Assembly: GCF_017948455.1 (NCBI RefSeq)
Contig: NZ_JAFFSU010000015.1
Span: 124,001-188,000, forward strand
DNA length: 64,000 nucleotides
Source of the DNA: Streptomyces sp. GESEQ-4
GTDB lineage: Bacteria; Actinomycetota; Actinomycetes; Streptomycetales; Streptomycetaceae
Direction of reading: 5' to 3'
Both the position numbers and the translations under genes were made by a program. This document shows positions 40,708 to 50,839 of this stretch, one piece after another. The notes below the pieces were generated by a model that had not been told where the DNA came from, did no database searches, and saw only the letters and a program-made list of their open reading frames with translations. Every line of letters starts with the position of its first letter. Positions within the stretch are counted from its first letter, which is position 1.

Positions 40708-40797
40708 GTGTTCCCCGCTGCGCGGGGGTGGTCCGGTCGCGGAAAGCCGATCGGAGAGGGTTTCCAACTGCTCCCCGTCGACGCGGGGGTTTCGTCC
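40708..40797 (+). repeat. CRISPR-repeat-like pair, 60-bp period
   Basis: Two similar units of 28-30 nt start at 40708 and 40768. The first contains CCCCGCTGCGCGGGG and ends GGTGGTCCG; the second contains CCCCGTCGACGCGGGG and ends TTCGTCC. The hairpin core, the flanks and the 60-bp period resemble a degenerate type I-E repeat-spacer-repeat. No cas genes are in the window and there is no third unit. Confidence 0.3.
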
Positions 40798-40825
40798 CCG
40801 CCCGCTGAATGCGGCTGGCGGGGAC
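40794..40825 (+). terminator. Hairpin after glnD
   Basis: 9-bp perfect stem GTCCCCGCC/GGCGGGGAC (40794-40802 and 40817-40825). It overlaps the right end of the CRISPR-like unit and precedes ffh. Confidence 0.45.
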
Positions 40826-40896
40826 GAGTGTCTTGTACGGCCGGATACTCTGGAGTGCAGCCCGTTCCATTCCCGACTCCGAGGACCGACGCCACC

Positions 40897-42447
40897 GTGT
40901 TCGATACCCTCTCCGACCGCCTCAGCGCGACTTTCAAGAACCTCCGCGGCAAGGGCAGGTTGTCCGAGGCGGACATCGACGCCACGGCCCGCGAGATCCG
41001 CATCGCGCTCCTCGAAGCGGACGTCGCCTTGCCCGTCGTACGCACGTTCATCAAGAACGTCAAGGAGCGTGCCCTCGGCGCCGATGTCTCCCGTGCGCTG
41101 AACCCGGCCCAGCAGGTCCTCAAGATCGTCAACGAGGAACTGGTCACCATCCTCGGCGGCGAGACCCGTCGTCTGCGCTTCGCCAAGCAGCCGCCCACCG
41201 TGATCATGCTGGCGGGTCTGCAGGGTGCCGGTAAGACGACCCTCGCGGGCAAGCTCGGTCACTGGCTGAAGGAGCAGGGCCACTCGCCGCTGCTCGTCGC
41301 CGCCGACCTCCAGCGCCCGAACGCCGTGAACCAGCTCAGCGTCGTCGCCGAGCGCGCCGGCGTCGCGGTCTTCGCGCCGGAGCCGGGCAACGGCGTCGGT
41401 GACCCGGTGAAGGTCGCCAAGGACTCCATCGAGTTCGCGAAGACCCGGGTCCACGACATCGTGATCGTCGACACCGCCGGCCGCCTGGGCATCGACCAGG
41501 AGATGATGCAGCAGGCCGCGGACATCCGGGACGCGGTCTCGCCCGACGAGATCCTCTTCGTCGTCGACGCGATGATCGGCCAGGACGCGGTCAACACCGC
41601 CGAGGCCTTCCGCGACGGCGTCGGCTTCGACGGCGTGGTGCTCTCCAAGCTCGACGGTGACGCCCGCGGTGGTGCGGCCCTGTCGATCCGCCAGGTCACC
41701 GGCAAGCCGATCATGTTCGCGTCGAACGGCGAGAAGCTCGACGACTTCGACGCCTTCCACCCTGACCGGATGGCCTCCCGCATCCTCGACATGGGTGACC
41801 TGCTCACCCTGATCGAGCAGGCGGAGAAGACGTTCAGCCAGGAAGAGGCCGAGAAAATGGCCTCCAAGCTGGCGTCCAAGAAGGGCCAGGACTTCACCCT
41901 GGACGACTTCCTGGCCCAGATGGAGCAGGTCAGGAAGATGGGCTCCATCTCCAAGCTGCTCGGCATGCTGCCCGGCATGGGCCAGATCAAGGACCAGATC
42001 AACAACCTCGACGAGCGGGACGTCGACCGCACGGCCGCGATCATCAAGTCGATGACCCCGGCCGAGCGCCAGGAGCCGACGATCATCAACGGCTCGCGGC
42101 GCGCCCGTATCGCCAAGGGTTCCGGCGTCGACGTCAGCGCGGTCAAGGGCCTGGTCGAGCGGTTCTTCGAGGCCCGCAAGATGATGTCCCGCATGGCCCA
42201 GGGCGGCGGCATGCCCGGGATGCCGGGCGTCCCGGGCATGGGCGGCGGCCCCGGCCGGTCGAAGAAGCAGCCCAAGAAGGCCAAGGGCAAGCAGCGCTCG
42301 GGCAACCCGATGAAGCGCAAGCAGCAGGAGCAGGAGGAGGCCGCCCGCCGCGCCGCCGCCGCTCAGGGCGGCAACGCGTTCGGCGTGCCGCAGCAAGGCC
42401 CGCAGGACTTCGAGCTGCCGGACGAGTTCAAGAAGTTCATGGGCTGA
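40897..42447 (+). CDS. ffh: Signal recognition particle protein Ffh
   Basis: SRP54 homologue binding signal peptides and 4.5S RNA. N domain MFDTLSDRLSATFKNLRGKG, G domain with G1 GLQGAGKTT near 107-115 and DTAGRLGID at 192-200, GAD/KLDGD switch motifs, and a methionine-rich M domain (about 300-440, SISKLLGMLPGMGQIKDQ). The C-terminal tail (440-516) is a lysine/glutamine-rich low-complexity extension (KKQPKKAKGKQ, KRKQQEQEEAA). The GTG at 40897 follows GAGGACC. It works with FtsY encoded at 32350-33561. Confidence 0.96.
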   Translation: MFDTLSDRLSATFKNLRGKGRLSEADIDATAREIRIALLEADVALPVVRTFIKNVKERALGADVSRALNPAQQVLKIVNEELVTILGGETRRLRFAKQPPTVIMLAGLQGAGKTTLAGKLGHWLKEQGHSPLLVAADLQRPNAVNQLSVVAERAGVAVFAPEPGNGVGDPVKVAKDSIEFAKTRVHDIVIVDTAGRLGIDQEMMQQAADIRDAVSPDEILFVVDAMIGQDAVNTAEAFRDGVGFDGVVLSKLDGDARGGAALSIRQVTGKPIMFASNGEKLDDFDAFHPDRMASRILDMGDLLTLIEQAEKTFSQEEAEKMASKLASKKGQDFTLDDFLAQMEQVRKMGSISKLLGMLPGMGQIKDQINNLDERDVDRTAAIIKSMTPAERQEPTIINGSRRARIAKGSGVDVSAVKGLVERFFEARKMMSRMAQGGGMPGMPGVPGMGGGPGRSKKQPKKAKGKQRSGNPMKRKQQEQEEAARRAAAAQGGNAFGVPQQGPQDFELPDEFKKFMG

Positions 42448-42477
42448 CGATCGGTCCGTGTGGATTGGTTCGTACGA

Positions 42478-42515
42478 CGCTGGGGGCGCCTCTCTCCGTG
42501 GAGGTGCCCTCAGCG
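42478..42515. terminator. Terminator after ffh
   Basis: 15-bp stem (42478-42492 and 42501-42515) with two G-T pairs and an 8-nt loop, directly before the ftsH2 promoter box. Confidence 0.65.
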
Positions 42516-42539
42516 CGTGCCATGGCTGGACATGTGATT

Positions 42540-42545
42540 TAACGT
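42540..42545 (+). promoter_or_regulatory. Leaderless-type -10 box of ftsH2
   Basis: TAACGT ends 6 nt before the ATG at 42552, with no ribosome site. Confidence 0.45.
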
Positions 42546-42551
42546 CCAGAT

Positions 42552-44479
<1,928 letters not shown>

Positions 44480-44483
<4 letters not shown>

Positions 44484-45337
44484 GGCGTGCGGGCGATCAG
44501 GTAGCGGAACACGTTCGGCATCCATACCGTCCCGTCCCGCCGCAGATACGGATGCAGGGCTTCCGTCAGCTCCTTGTCGACCTGGGCCTGGTCCGTCGCG
44601 GTGATCGCCGCGTCGAAGAGCCCCGTGGACAGCAGTCCGCGCAGCGCGCTGTCCATGTCGGCGTAGCCGAAGGGGCACGCCACCCGGCCCGAACCGTCGG
44701 GCTTGAGGCCGGCTCGCTGGGCGACCTCCTCCAGGTCGTCGCGGAGGGCGGGGCGCCAACTGCCCGCGCTGCGCAGCGGATCCGCCAGCTTGGCGGCCAC
44801 TCGCAGCACGGACGACGTGGTGCAACGTTCCGGCGGACCCCAGCCGGCCAGCACCACGGGCGCCCCCCGCTCGGCGAGCGGTGCCGCTGCCTCGAGCAGC
44901 TCGCGGAGTCCCTCCGAGTCGCCCGCGAGACACCCGATGGGCTCGAAAGCGGTCACCAGGCTGTACGCGGGTGTCGCCGCGCCGGCCGCGTCCCGCGGTG
45001 AGCCGTCGACGAGCCGGGTGTTCGCACGCGCGCGCGTGCCCCACGCCTCGGGCCGCAGCCGCTCCCGCGCGAGGGCGAGCCGCTGCGGGGAGGAGGGTTC
45101 GACACCGGTGACGGCGGCGCCTCTGGAGGCTGCCATCAGCAGGGCCAGCCCGGATCCGCAGCCGAGGCCGAGGAGCCGTGTGCCGACGCCGACTTGCAGT
45201 CGCTCGTAGACGGCCTCGAAGAGCGGGACCAGCATCCGCTCCTGGATCTCGGACCAGTCACGCGCGCGTGCACACAGATCCACGCGTGGCCCGTGGCCCG
45301 CAGGAGACAGGTGCTGCCGCACGAGCGTAGGTGTCAT
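44480..45337 (-). CDS. Class I SAM-dependent methyltransferase-like protein
   Basis: 285 residues with the SAM motif RLLGLGCGSGLALLMAASRGA and post-motif acidic loop VTGVEPSSPQRL. Later motifs include SLVTAFEPIGCLAG and LAGWGPPERCTT. The substrate is not recognisable. The ATG at 45337 is chosen over the long upstream frame (to 45550), which is mostly the antisense shadow of the proS leader. Its stop codon and the ftsH2 stop share CTAG on opposite strands, a 4-bp convergent overlap. Divergent from proS. Confidence 0.8.
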
Positions 45338-45525
45338 GTAAAGCGCCCCAATCCGACGAGAGTTGCCGCTGTGCCCGATTCCGTAGACCCCGTGACGTGC
45401 GCTCGCTGCGCCCCCCGTATGCCAGGAAACTCCCCGTCCGCGCCCTCGTCCAGAGGGTTGTGCCGCCCGGCTTGTGGGTTCGTTGTACGAGTGGCGAGAT
45501 TTCACATTCCGGCAACGTGGGCCCG

Positions 45526-45531
45526 TACCAT
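45526..45531 (+). promoter_or_regulatory. Leaderless-type -10 box of proS
   Basis: TACCAT ends 6 nt before the ATG at 45538, with no Shine-Dalgarno sequence between. Confidence 0.5.
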
Positions 45532-45537
45532 CTCGCC

Positions 45538-46953
45538 ATGGCAAAGGCACCCGTACTCACCCCGCGGGCGGACGACTTCCCGCGCTGGTACCAGGATCTG
45601 ATCACCAAGGCCGAACTGGCCGACAACGGTCCGGTGCGCGGCACCATGGTGATCCGACCGTACGGGTACGGGCTGTGGGAGCGGATGCAGGCTGAGATGG
45701 ACGCCCGCATCAAGGAGACGGGTACCCAGAACGCGTACTTCCCGCTGCTGATCCCGCAGTCGTACTTCGCCAAGGAGGCCGAGCACGTCGAGGGCTTCGC
45801 GCCCGAACTCGCCGTGGTCACGCACGGCGGCGGCAAGGAGCTCGAAGAGCCGGCCGTGGTCCGCCCCACCTCCGAGATGATCATCAACGACTACTTCTCG
45901 AAGTGGGTGCAGAGCTACCGCGACCTGCCGCTGCTGATCAACCAGTGGGCGAACGTGGTCCGTTGGGAACTGCGGCCCCGCCTCTTCCTCCGTACGACCG
46001 AATTCCTGTGGCAGGAAGGCCACACCGCGCACGCCACCTACGAGGACGCCCGCGACTTCGCCGCGCACATCCACCGCGAGGTCTACGAGGACTTCATGGT
46101 GAACGTCCTCGCCATGGACTCCGTCCCCGGCCGCAAGACCGTCAAGGAGCGCTTCGCGGGCGCCCTCAACACCCTCACCCTCGAGGCGATGATGGGCGAC
46201 GGCAAGGCCCTCCAGCTGGCCACCAGCCATGAGCTGGGCCAGAACTTCGCCAAGGCCTTCAACACCCGGTACCTGTCCAAGGACGGCAGACAGGAGTTGG
46301 TCTGGCAGACGTCCTGGGGGTCCACCACCCGCATGATCGGCGCCCTGGTGATGACTCACGGAGATGACAACGGCCTGCGGGTCCCGCCGCGCCTCGCCTC
46401 GGTGCAGGCCGTCGTCCTCGCGATCAAGGGCGATGACGCGGTTCTGGCCAAGGTCCGCGAGATCGGGGACCGGCTGAAGGCCGCGGGCATCCGCGTCCAC
46501 GTCGACGACCGCACGGACACCCCCTTCGGGCGCCGGGCCGTCGACTGGGAGCTGAAGGGCGTGCCGGTCCGCATCGAGGTCGGCCCCCGTGACCTGGAGA
46601 ACGGCACCGCGATGCTGGCCCGCCGGATCCCCGGCGGCAAGGAGCCGGTGGCGATCGACTCGCTCGTACGACTGCTCCCCACGATCCTCGAAGAGGATCA
46701 GGCGCTGTTGCTGACCCAGTCCCGCGAGCGCCGTGAGTCCCGTACGTCCGACGTGTCGAGCATCGAGGAGGCCGTCGACGCGACGACCGCCGGCGGCTGG
46801 GCCCGCGTCCCGTGGGCGGCCCTCGGCGAAGAAGGCGAGGCCAAGCTGGGTGAGCACGCGGTGACCGTACGGTGTCTGGTCGCCGAGGACGGGTCGGTGC
46901 CGGACGCCGATGACGCACCCGGTAACGTCGCGATCGTCGCGCGAGCCTACTGA
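45538..46953 (+). CDS. proS: Prolyl-tRNA synthetase, archaeal/eukaryal-like class
   Basis: 471-residue class II synthetase. It lacks the roughly 180-residue INS editing insertion of bacterial-type ProRS and has the ArchEuk-type motif sequences: RPTSEMIINDYFSKWVQSYR (motif 1/2 region), RTTEFLWQEGHTAHATYEDA and a compact anticodon-binding domain ending APGNVAIVARAY. A C-terminal zinc-type extension is not evident. Many streptomycetes carry a separate bacterial-type ProRS as the main enzyme (family knowledge), so this may be a second copy with another role or a drug-tolerant spare. No editing domain means reduced control against alanine. The ATG at 45538 is preceded by a TACCAT box. Confidence 0.88.
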   Translation: MAKAPVLTPRADDFPRWYQDLITKAELADNGPVRGTMVIRPYGYGLWERMQAEMDARIKETGTQNAYFPLLIPQSYFAKEAEHVEGFAPELAVVTHGGGKELEEPAVVRPTSEMIINDYFSKWVQSYRDLPLLINQWANVVRWELRPRLFLRTTEFLWQEGHTAHATYEDARDFAAHIHREVYEDFMVNVLAMDSVPGRKTVKERFAGALNTLTLEAMMGDGKALQLATSHELGQNFAKAFNTRYLSKDGRQELVWQTSWGSTTRMIGALVMTHGDDNGLRVPPRLASVQAVVLAIKGDDAVLAKVREIGDRLKAAGIRVHVDDRTDTPFGRRAVDWELKGVPVRIEVGPRDLENGTAMLARRIPGGKEPVAIDSLVRLLPTILEEDQALLLTQSRERRESRTSDVSSIEEAVDATTAGGWARVPWAALGEEGEAKLGEHAVTVRCLVAEDGSVPDADDAPGNVAIVARAY

Positions 46954-47170
46954 GCCATGGGCGGAGCCGACCGAAACGCCTCTTGCGCATCGCGCGAACG
47001 CAGGTGCCCCGGCGTGCGGACGGGCGCTACGCGCCGGGTCGTACGTCAGCCTACGTACCGGCTTGGTATGAGCTGTGAGGCTTCTCCGCAGATCAGCGCA
47101 CCCGCCCTCGTCCGGACGCATCAGCGGCAACTGACGGGTACGTGCAAATTATTTGGGATGCCCCGGAATA

Positions 47171-47198
47171 GGAACACAGCGGCACCCTGGCTCGTTGT
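47171..47198 (+). promoter_or_regulatory. Candidate ECF-sigma promoter of the SprT-like gene
   Basis: GGAAC (47171-47175) and CGTTGT (47193-47198) separated by 17 nt, with the -10 ending 6 nt before the GTG at 47205. The GGAAC/GTT pattern is typical of ECF sigma factors such as SigR or SigE, and the position indicates a leaderless start. Confidence 0.45.
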
Positions 47199-47204
47199 CA
47201 TTAC

Positions 47205-47801
47205 GTGAGCACGACACAGACACCACCTGTTCTCGCCGCAGAGCTGGCGCAGGCGTGGGCCGACATTCAGCGGTACCACCCCGAGCTGCCGGATCTTGCC
47301 GCGCCCGAGTCACTGATCGGGGAGTCGTCGTCCGCCTGCGGGCACGCGCTCTCCTTCGAGCGACTGCTCCATGAGGCAGTCCATGGCATCGCCGCCGCCC
47401 GAGGAATCCGCGACACCTCGCGCGCCGGCCGCTACCACAACCGCAGATTCCTCGCGATCGCCGAGGAGCTGGGCCTGGACCACCCGGAGGAGCCGCATCC
47501 GAGCAGCGGCTTCTCGCTGGTCACGCTCAACCCCGAGGCGAAGAGGCGCTACCGCCCGACCATGGAGCGGCTCCAGCGGGCCCTCAAGGCCCACACCGCG
47601 GCGACCTCCGCCGACACATCCCGCACCTTCCGCGGCCCGGCGGCCCGCCATGGCTCCTCCGGCGGCGGCGTCCGCGTCAAGGCCGTCTGTGACTGCGGGC
47701 GCAACGTCCGCGTCGTCCCGTCGGTCCTGGCCCAGGCCCCGATCGTCTGCGGCGGCTGCGGCAAGCCGTTCCGCATCCCGGAGGTCGTGGGCGTGGCGTA
47801 A
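47205..47801 (+). CDS. SprT-like HEAVH zinc protein with C-terminal zinc ribbon
   Basis: 198 residues. HEAVH at 56-60 is a metallopeptidase-type HExxH, followed by YHNRRFLAIAEELGL (77-91), the H-x-x-x-F/EELG pattern of SprT-like proteins. A C-terminal zinc ribbon CDCGRNVRV...CGGCGKPF (about 161-190) is present. The middle linker (128-155) is Ser/Gly-rich. SprT-like proteins are DNA-linked proteases or metal-binding proteins in stress responses (family knowledge). The gene stands alone between proS and rpsP, with an ECF-like promoter and a downstream repeat. Activity is inferred only from motifs. Confidence 0.8.
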   Translation: MSTTQTPPVLAAELAQAWADIQRYHPELPDLAAPESLIGESSSACGHALSFERLLHEAVHGIAAARGIRDTSRAGRYHNRRFLAIAEELGLDHPEEPHPSSGFSLVTLNPEAKRRYRPTMERLQRALKAHTAATSADTSRTFRGPAARHGSSGGGVRVKAVCDCGRNVRVVPSVLAQAPIVCGGCGKPFRIPEVVGVA

Positions 47802-47868
47802 CCACGACGACTCCAGCACCGGCATCTCGTGGCTGCCGGTCGGAACACGTGGTGACGGGGTGACTTGT

Positions 47869-47949
47869 CTGCGGGCATGCGTGCCGCCTGGGGCGGCACG
47901 CGTGGGCGCAGGCGGCACCCCGTAAGCGCCGGGCTGCGCGACCCACCCC
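47869..47949 (+). repeat. Dispersed repeat B, copy 1 (81 bp)
   Basis: 81-bp element about 90% identical to the reverse complement of 60270-60350 (8 mismatches by eye). It contains GCGTGCCGCC/GGCGGCACGC, a perfect 10-bp hairpin with a 3-nt loop. It lies 68 bp after the SprT-like gene. Confidence 0.8.
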
Positions 47950-47951
47950 AA

Positions 47952-47975
47952 GGGCACCCCAGACGCCGGGTGCCC
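47952..47975 (+). terminator. Short hairpin downstream of repeat B
   Basis: 8-bp perfect stem GGGCACCC/GGGTGCCC with an 8-nt loop, immediately downstream of repeat B; no T-run. Confidence 0.4.
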
Positions 47976-48175
47976 CTCAGGCATGCCCAGCCCAGCTCCA
48001 CCCACCGTCGGTCCGAAGCGACCCGCAGGGTGTGGCACAATGACTAGCTGTACTCGACAGCCGCAAAGGACCCCTCTCTCCTCCGGCTGACGCGTCCATC
48101 GGGCACTCGGGTACCGCAACCCCACGCGGCCATCTCGCCGTGCCCACCCACGTCAAACCAGGAGAACCCACTCCA

Positions 48176-48595
48176 GTGGCAGTCAAGATCAAGCTGAAGC
48201 GTCTGGGCAAGATCCGTTCGCCTCACTACCGCATCGTCGTCGCCGACTCCCGCACTCGCCGTGACGGCCGTGCGATCGAGGAGATCGGTCTCTACCACCC
48301 GGTGCAGAACCCCTCGCGCATCGAGGTCGACGCCGACCGCGTGGCGTACTGGCTCTCCGTCGGCGCTCAGCCGACCGAGCCCGTCCTCGCCATCCTGAAG
48401 AAGACCGGCGACTGGCAGAAGTACAAGGGCGAGCCCGCCCCGGCGCCGCTGCTGCAGCCGGCCGAGAAGGCGGCGCGTCCGTCCTTCGAGGCTCTCGGTG
48501 GCGACGACGAGGGCAAGGGTGAGGCGATCACCCAGAAGAAGAAGGCTGAGAAGAAGGACGAGGCCGCCGCCGAGTCCGCGTCGACCGAGGCCTGA
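48176..48595 (+). CDS. rpsP: 30S ribosomal protein S16
   Basis: S16 core at residues 1-85 (VKIKLKRLGKIRSPHYRIVVADSR, GLYHPV, RVAYWLSVGAQPTEPV), followed by a long actinobacterial tail (85-139) rich in Glu, Lys and Ala. The GTG at 48176 has AGGAGAACC upstream. It is the first gene of rpsP-khpA-rimM-trmD-rplS. Confidence 0.96.
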   Translation: MAVKIKLKRLGKIRSPHYRIVVADSRTRRDGRAIEEIGLYHPVQNPSRIEVDADRVAYWLSVGAQPTEPVLAILKKTGDWQKYKGEPAPAPLLQPAEKAARPSFEALGGDDEGKGEAITQKKKAEKKDEAAAESASTEA

Positions 48596-48597
48596 GC

Positions 48598-48837
48598 ATG
48601 CTCGAGGAGGCTCTCGAGCACCTCGTGAAGGGCATCGTCGACAACCCTGACGATGTGCAGGTCGCCTCGCGCACCCTGCGCCGCGGACGCGTGCTCGAGG
48701 TCCGGGTCCACCCGGACGACCTCGGCAAGGTCATCGGCCGCAACGGCCGTACCGCACGCGCTCTGCGTACCGTCGTGGGCGCCATCGGCGGCCGTGGTGT
48801 CCGCGTCGACCTCGTCGACGTGGACCACGTCCGCTGA
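48598..48837 (+). CDS. khpA: KH-domain RNA-binding protein KhpA
   Basis: 79-residue single KH domain, LEEALEHLVKGIVDNPDDV start, and the nucleic-acid loop VIGRNGRTARALR. KhpA works with KhpB in RNA binding and cell-cycle or small-RNA processes in other Gram-positives (family knowledge). It lies 2 bp after rpsP and is separated from rimM by a strong hairpin. Confidence 0.93.
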   Translation: MLEEALEHLVKGIVDNPDDVQVASRTLRRGRVLEVRVHPDDLGKVIGRNGRTARALRTVVGAIGGRGVRVDLVDVDHVR

Positions 48838-48857
48838 CGCCAATCGCAGCACCGGCT

Positions 48858-48893
48858 CGGGCCGGGGAGGGCCACTGGGCCGTCCCCGGCCCG
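48858..48893 (+). terminator. Attenuator-like hairpin between khpA and rimM
   Basis: Eleven outer base pairs, one mismatch and four inner base pairs close a 4-nt ACTG loop (48858-48873 and 48878-48893). It sits inside the operon, so partial termination or mRNA end protection is possible. Confidence 0.6.
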
Positions 48894-48925
48894 CAGTCGT
48901 ACGTACGACAGGAGATCTTCGAAAA

Positions 48926-49471
48926 GTGCAGCTCGTAGTCGCCCGGATCGGCCGCGCCCACGGCATCAAGGGCGAGGTCACCGTCGAGGTACGTACCGAC
49001 GAGCCGGAACTCAGGCTCGGCCCCGGGGCCGTACTGGCCACCGACCCCGCCTCCGTGGGCCCGCTCACCATCGAGACCGGCCGGGTGCACAGCGGCCGTC
49101 TCCTGCTGCGCTTCGAGGGAGTGAAGGACCGCAGCGCCGCCGAGGCCCTGCGCAACACTCTCCTCATCGCTGAAGTGGACCCGGAGGTGCTCCCCGAGGA
49201 AGAGGACGAGTACTACGACCACCAGCTGATGGACCTGGACGTCGTCACCAAGGACGGCACGGAGGTCGGCCGGATCACGGAGATCTCACATCTGCCGTCC
49301 CAGGACCTGTTCATCGTGGAGCGACCGGACGGCAGCGAGGTGCTGATCCCCTTCGTGGGGGAGATCGTCACCGAGATCGACCTGGAGGAGCAGCGCGCCG
49401 TCATCGACCCGCCTCCGGGTCTGATCGACGACCAGACTGAGATCGTGTCGTCGAAGGACCCCGAAGCATGA
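48926..49471 (+). CDS. rimM: Ribosome maturation factor RimM
   Basis: 181-residue 16S-processing factor for 30S head assembly. It has N-terminal VVARIGRAHGIKGEV (RimM barrel) and a C-terminal PRC-type barrel with DHQLMDLDVVTKDGTEVGRI and IPFVGEIVTEIDLEEQRAVIDPP. The GTG at 48926 is preceded by AGGAGA (spacing 10). It overlaps trmD by 4 bp (ATGA), giving rimM-trmD coupling. Confidence 0.95.
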   Translation: MQLVVARIGRAHGIKGEVTVEVRTDEPELRLGPGAVLATDPASVGPLTIETGRVHSGRLLLRFEGVKDRSAAEALRNTLLIAEVDPEVLPEEEDEYYDHQLMDLDVVTKDGTEVGRITEISHLPSQDLFIVERPDGSEVLIPFVGEIVTEIDLEEQRAVIDPPPGLIDDQTEIVSSKDPEA

Positions 49472-50301
49472 GACTCGACGTCGTCACGATCTTCCCCGAG
49501 TACCTGGAGCCCCTGAACGTCTCCCTCGTCGGCAAGGCACGCGCGCGTGGACAGCTGAATGTGCACGTGCACGATCTGCGGACCTGGACGTACGACCGCC
49601 ACAACACGGTCGACGACACTCCGTACGGCGGCGGCCCCGGCATGGTGATGAAGACCGAGCCCTGGGGCGACGCCTTGGACTCCGTCCTCGCCGACGGCTA
49701 CGAGACCGGCTCCCACGCCCCCGCGCTCCTCGTCCCCACGCCCAGTGGCCGCCCCTTCACCCAGGAACTCGCCGTCGAGCTCTCCGAGCGCCCCTGGCTG
49801 CTCTTCGCGCCCGCACGCTACGAGGGCATCGACCGCCGCGTCATCGACGAGTACGCGACGCGGATGCGCGTCTACGAGGTGTCCATCGGCGACTACGTCC
49901 TCGCCGGTGGCGAGGCGGCCGTACTCGTCATCACGGAAGCCGTGGCCCGCCTGCTGCCCGGCGTCCTGGGCAACGCCGAGTCCCACCGGGACGACTCCTT
50001 CGCGCCCGGCGCCATGGCCGGCCTCCTGGAGGGGCCCGTCTACACCAAGCCGCCCCAGTGGCGCGGCCGGGAGATCCCGGACGTGCTGCTCAGCGGCCAC
50101 CACGGGAAGATCGCCCGCTGGCGCCGGGACGAGGCGCTGAAGCGTACGACGGCCCATCGGCCCGACCTGATCGAGCGCTGCGACCCCAAGGTCTTCGACA
50201 AGAAGGACCGCGAGATGCTCTCCATCCTGGGCTGGATGCCCGACCCGGAGGGCGAACCGTACGGCCGATTTTGGCGCAGGCCAGCGGGCATGGAAGAATA
50301 G
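49468..50301 (+). CDS. trmD: tRNA (guanine37-N1)-methyltransferase
   Basis: Methylates G37 of tRNAs with G36 to prevent frameshifting. SPOUT/trefoil-knot enzyme: MRLDVVTIFPEYL start, DDTPYGGGPGMVM, ARYEGID and the knot loop IGDYVLAGGEAAVLVI. Length 277, with the typical basic C-terminal domain. Its ATG overlaps the rimM stop codon. Confidence 0.97.
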   Translation: MRLDVVTIFPEYLEPLNVSLVGKARARGQLNVHVHDLRTWTYDRHNTVDDTPYGGGPGMVMKTEPWGDALDSVLADGYETGSHAPALLVPTPSGRPFTQELAVELSERPWLLFAPARYEGIDRRVIDEYATRMRVYEVSIGDYVLAGGEAAVLVITEAVARLLPGVLGNAESHRDDSFAPGAMAGLLEGPVYTKPPQWRGREIPDVLLSGHHGKIARWRRDEALKRTTAHRPDLIERCDPKVFDKKDREMLSILGWMPDPEGEPYGRFWRRPAGMEE

Positions 50302-50443
50302 GCCGCTGCTGTGCGCCGTCCGGCGTGCGCCCCTGCCACAGGGGGACACGACGCCCGCCCCGACGAGCACGGATCTCATTCTCATTCCAGGAACACCTAG
50401 TTACCGTTGATGACCTGTGGCATCAGCGAAGAAAGCAGACGAA

Positions 50444-50794
50444 ATGTCTCACCTGCTCGACACCGTCGACGCCGCGTCGCTGCGCAGCGACGTCCCGGCC
50501 TTCCGCCCGGGCGACACGGTCAACGTCCACGTCCGCGTCATCGAGGGCAACCGCTCCCGTGTGCAGCAGTTCAAGGGCGTCGTCATCCGTCGCCAGGGTT
50601 CCGGCGTGCGCGAGACCTTCACGGTCCGCAAGGTCTCCTTCTCCGTCGGCGTCGAGCGCACCTTCCCGGTGCACACCCCGATCGTCGAGAAGATCGAGCT
50701 CGTCACCAAGGGTGACGTGCGCCGCGCCAAGCTGTACTACCTGCGCGACCTGCGCGGCAAGGCCGCGAAGATCAAGGAGAAGCGCGAGAACTGA
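50444..50794 (+). CDS. rplS: 50S ribosomal protein L19
   Basis: 116 residues: SHLLDTVDAASLRSDVPAFRPGDTV start, VQQFKGVVIRRQGSGVRETFTVRK and the C-terminal RRAKLYYLRDLRGKAAKIKEK. The ATG at 50444 is chosen (the upstream in-frame ATG-like codon at 50417 would add nine unconserved residues). It sits 142 bp after trmD in a structured leader. Confidence 0.96.
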   Translation: MSHLLDTVDAASLRSDVPAFRPGDTVNVHVRVIEGNRSRVQQFKGVVIRRQGSGVRETFTVRKVSFSVGVERTFPVHTPIVEKIELVTKGDVRRAKLYYLRDLRGKAAKIKEKREN

Positions 50795-50824
50795 GCGCTT
50801 CTCGGAGGTCACAGCGGGGCCGGA

Positions 50825-50830
50825 TAGCAT
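50825..50830 (+). promoter_or_regulatory. Possible leaderless promoter box of sipW
   Basis: TAGCAT lies 9 nt before the ATG at 50840 and no ribosome site is visible. Confidence 0.35.
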
Positions 50831-50839
50831 CTGGCCCCG

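Larger units (their letters stand above)
47802..48175. other. Intergenic region SprT-like gene to rpsP
   Basis: 374 bp. It holds repeat B (47869-47949) with a 10-bp internal hairpin, a second 8-bp hairpin (47952-47975) and a candidate rpsP promoter area near 48036-48050 (CACAAT, TAGCTG). No credible gene is present. Confidence 0.6.

Noticed and set aside
40708..40797. A true, functional CRISPR array
   Set aside because: Only two imperfect units, no third repeat, no leader and no cas genes in the window; kept only as a repeat-like observation.
46957..47208. 83-residue plus-strand frame after proS
   Set aside because: Cysteine/arginine-rich, no ribosome site, covers the promoter of the SprT-like gene.
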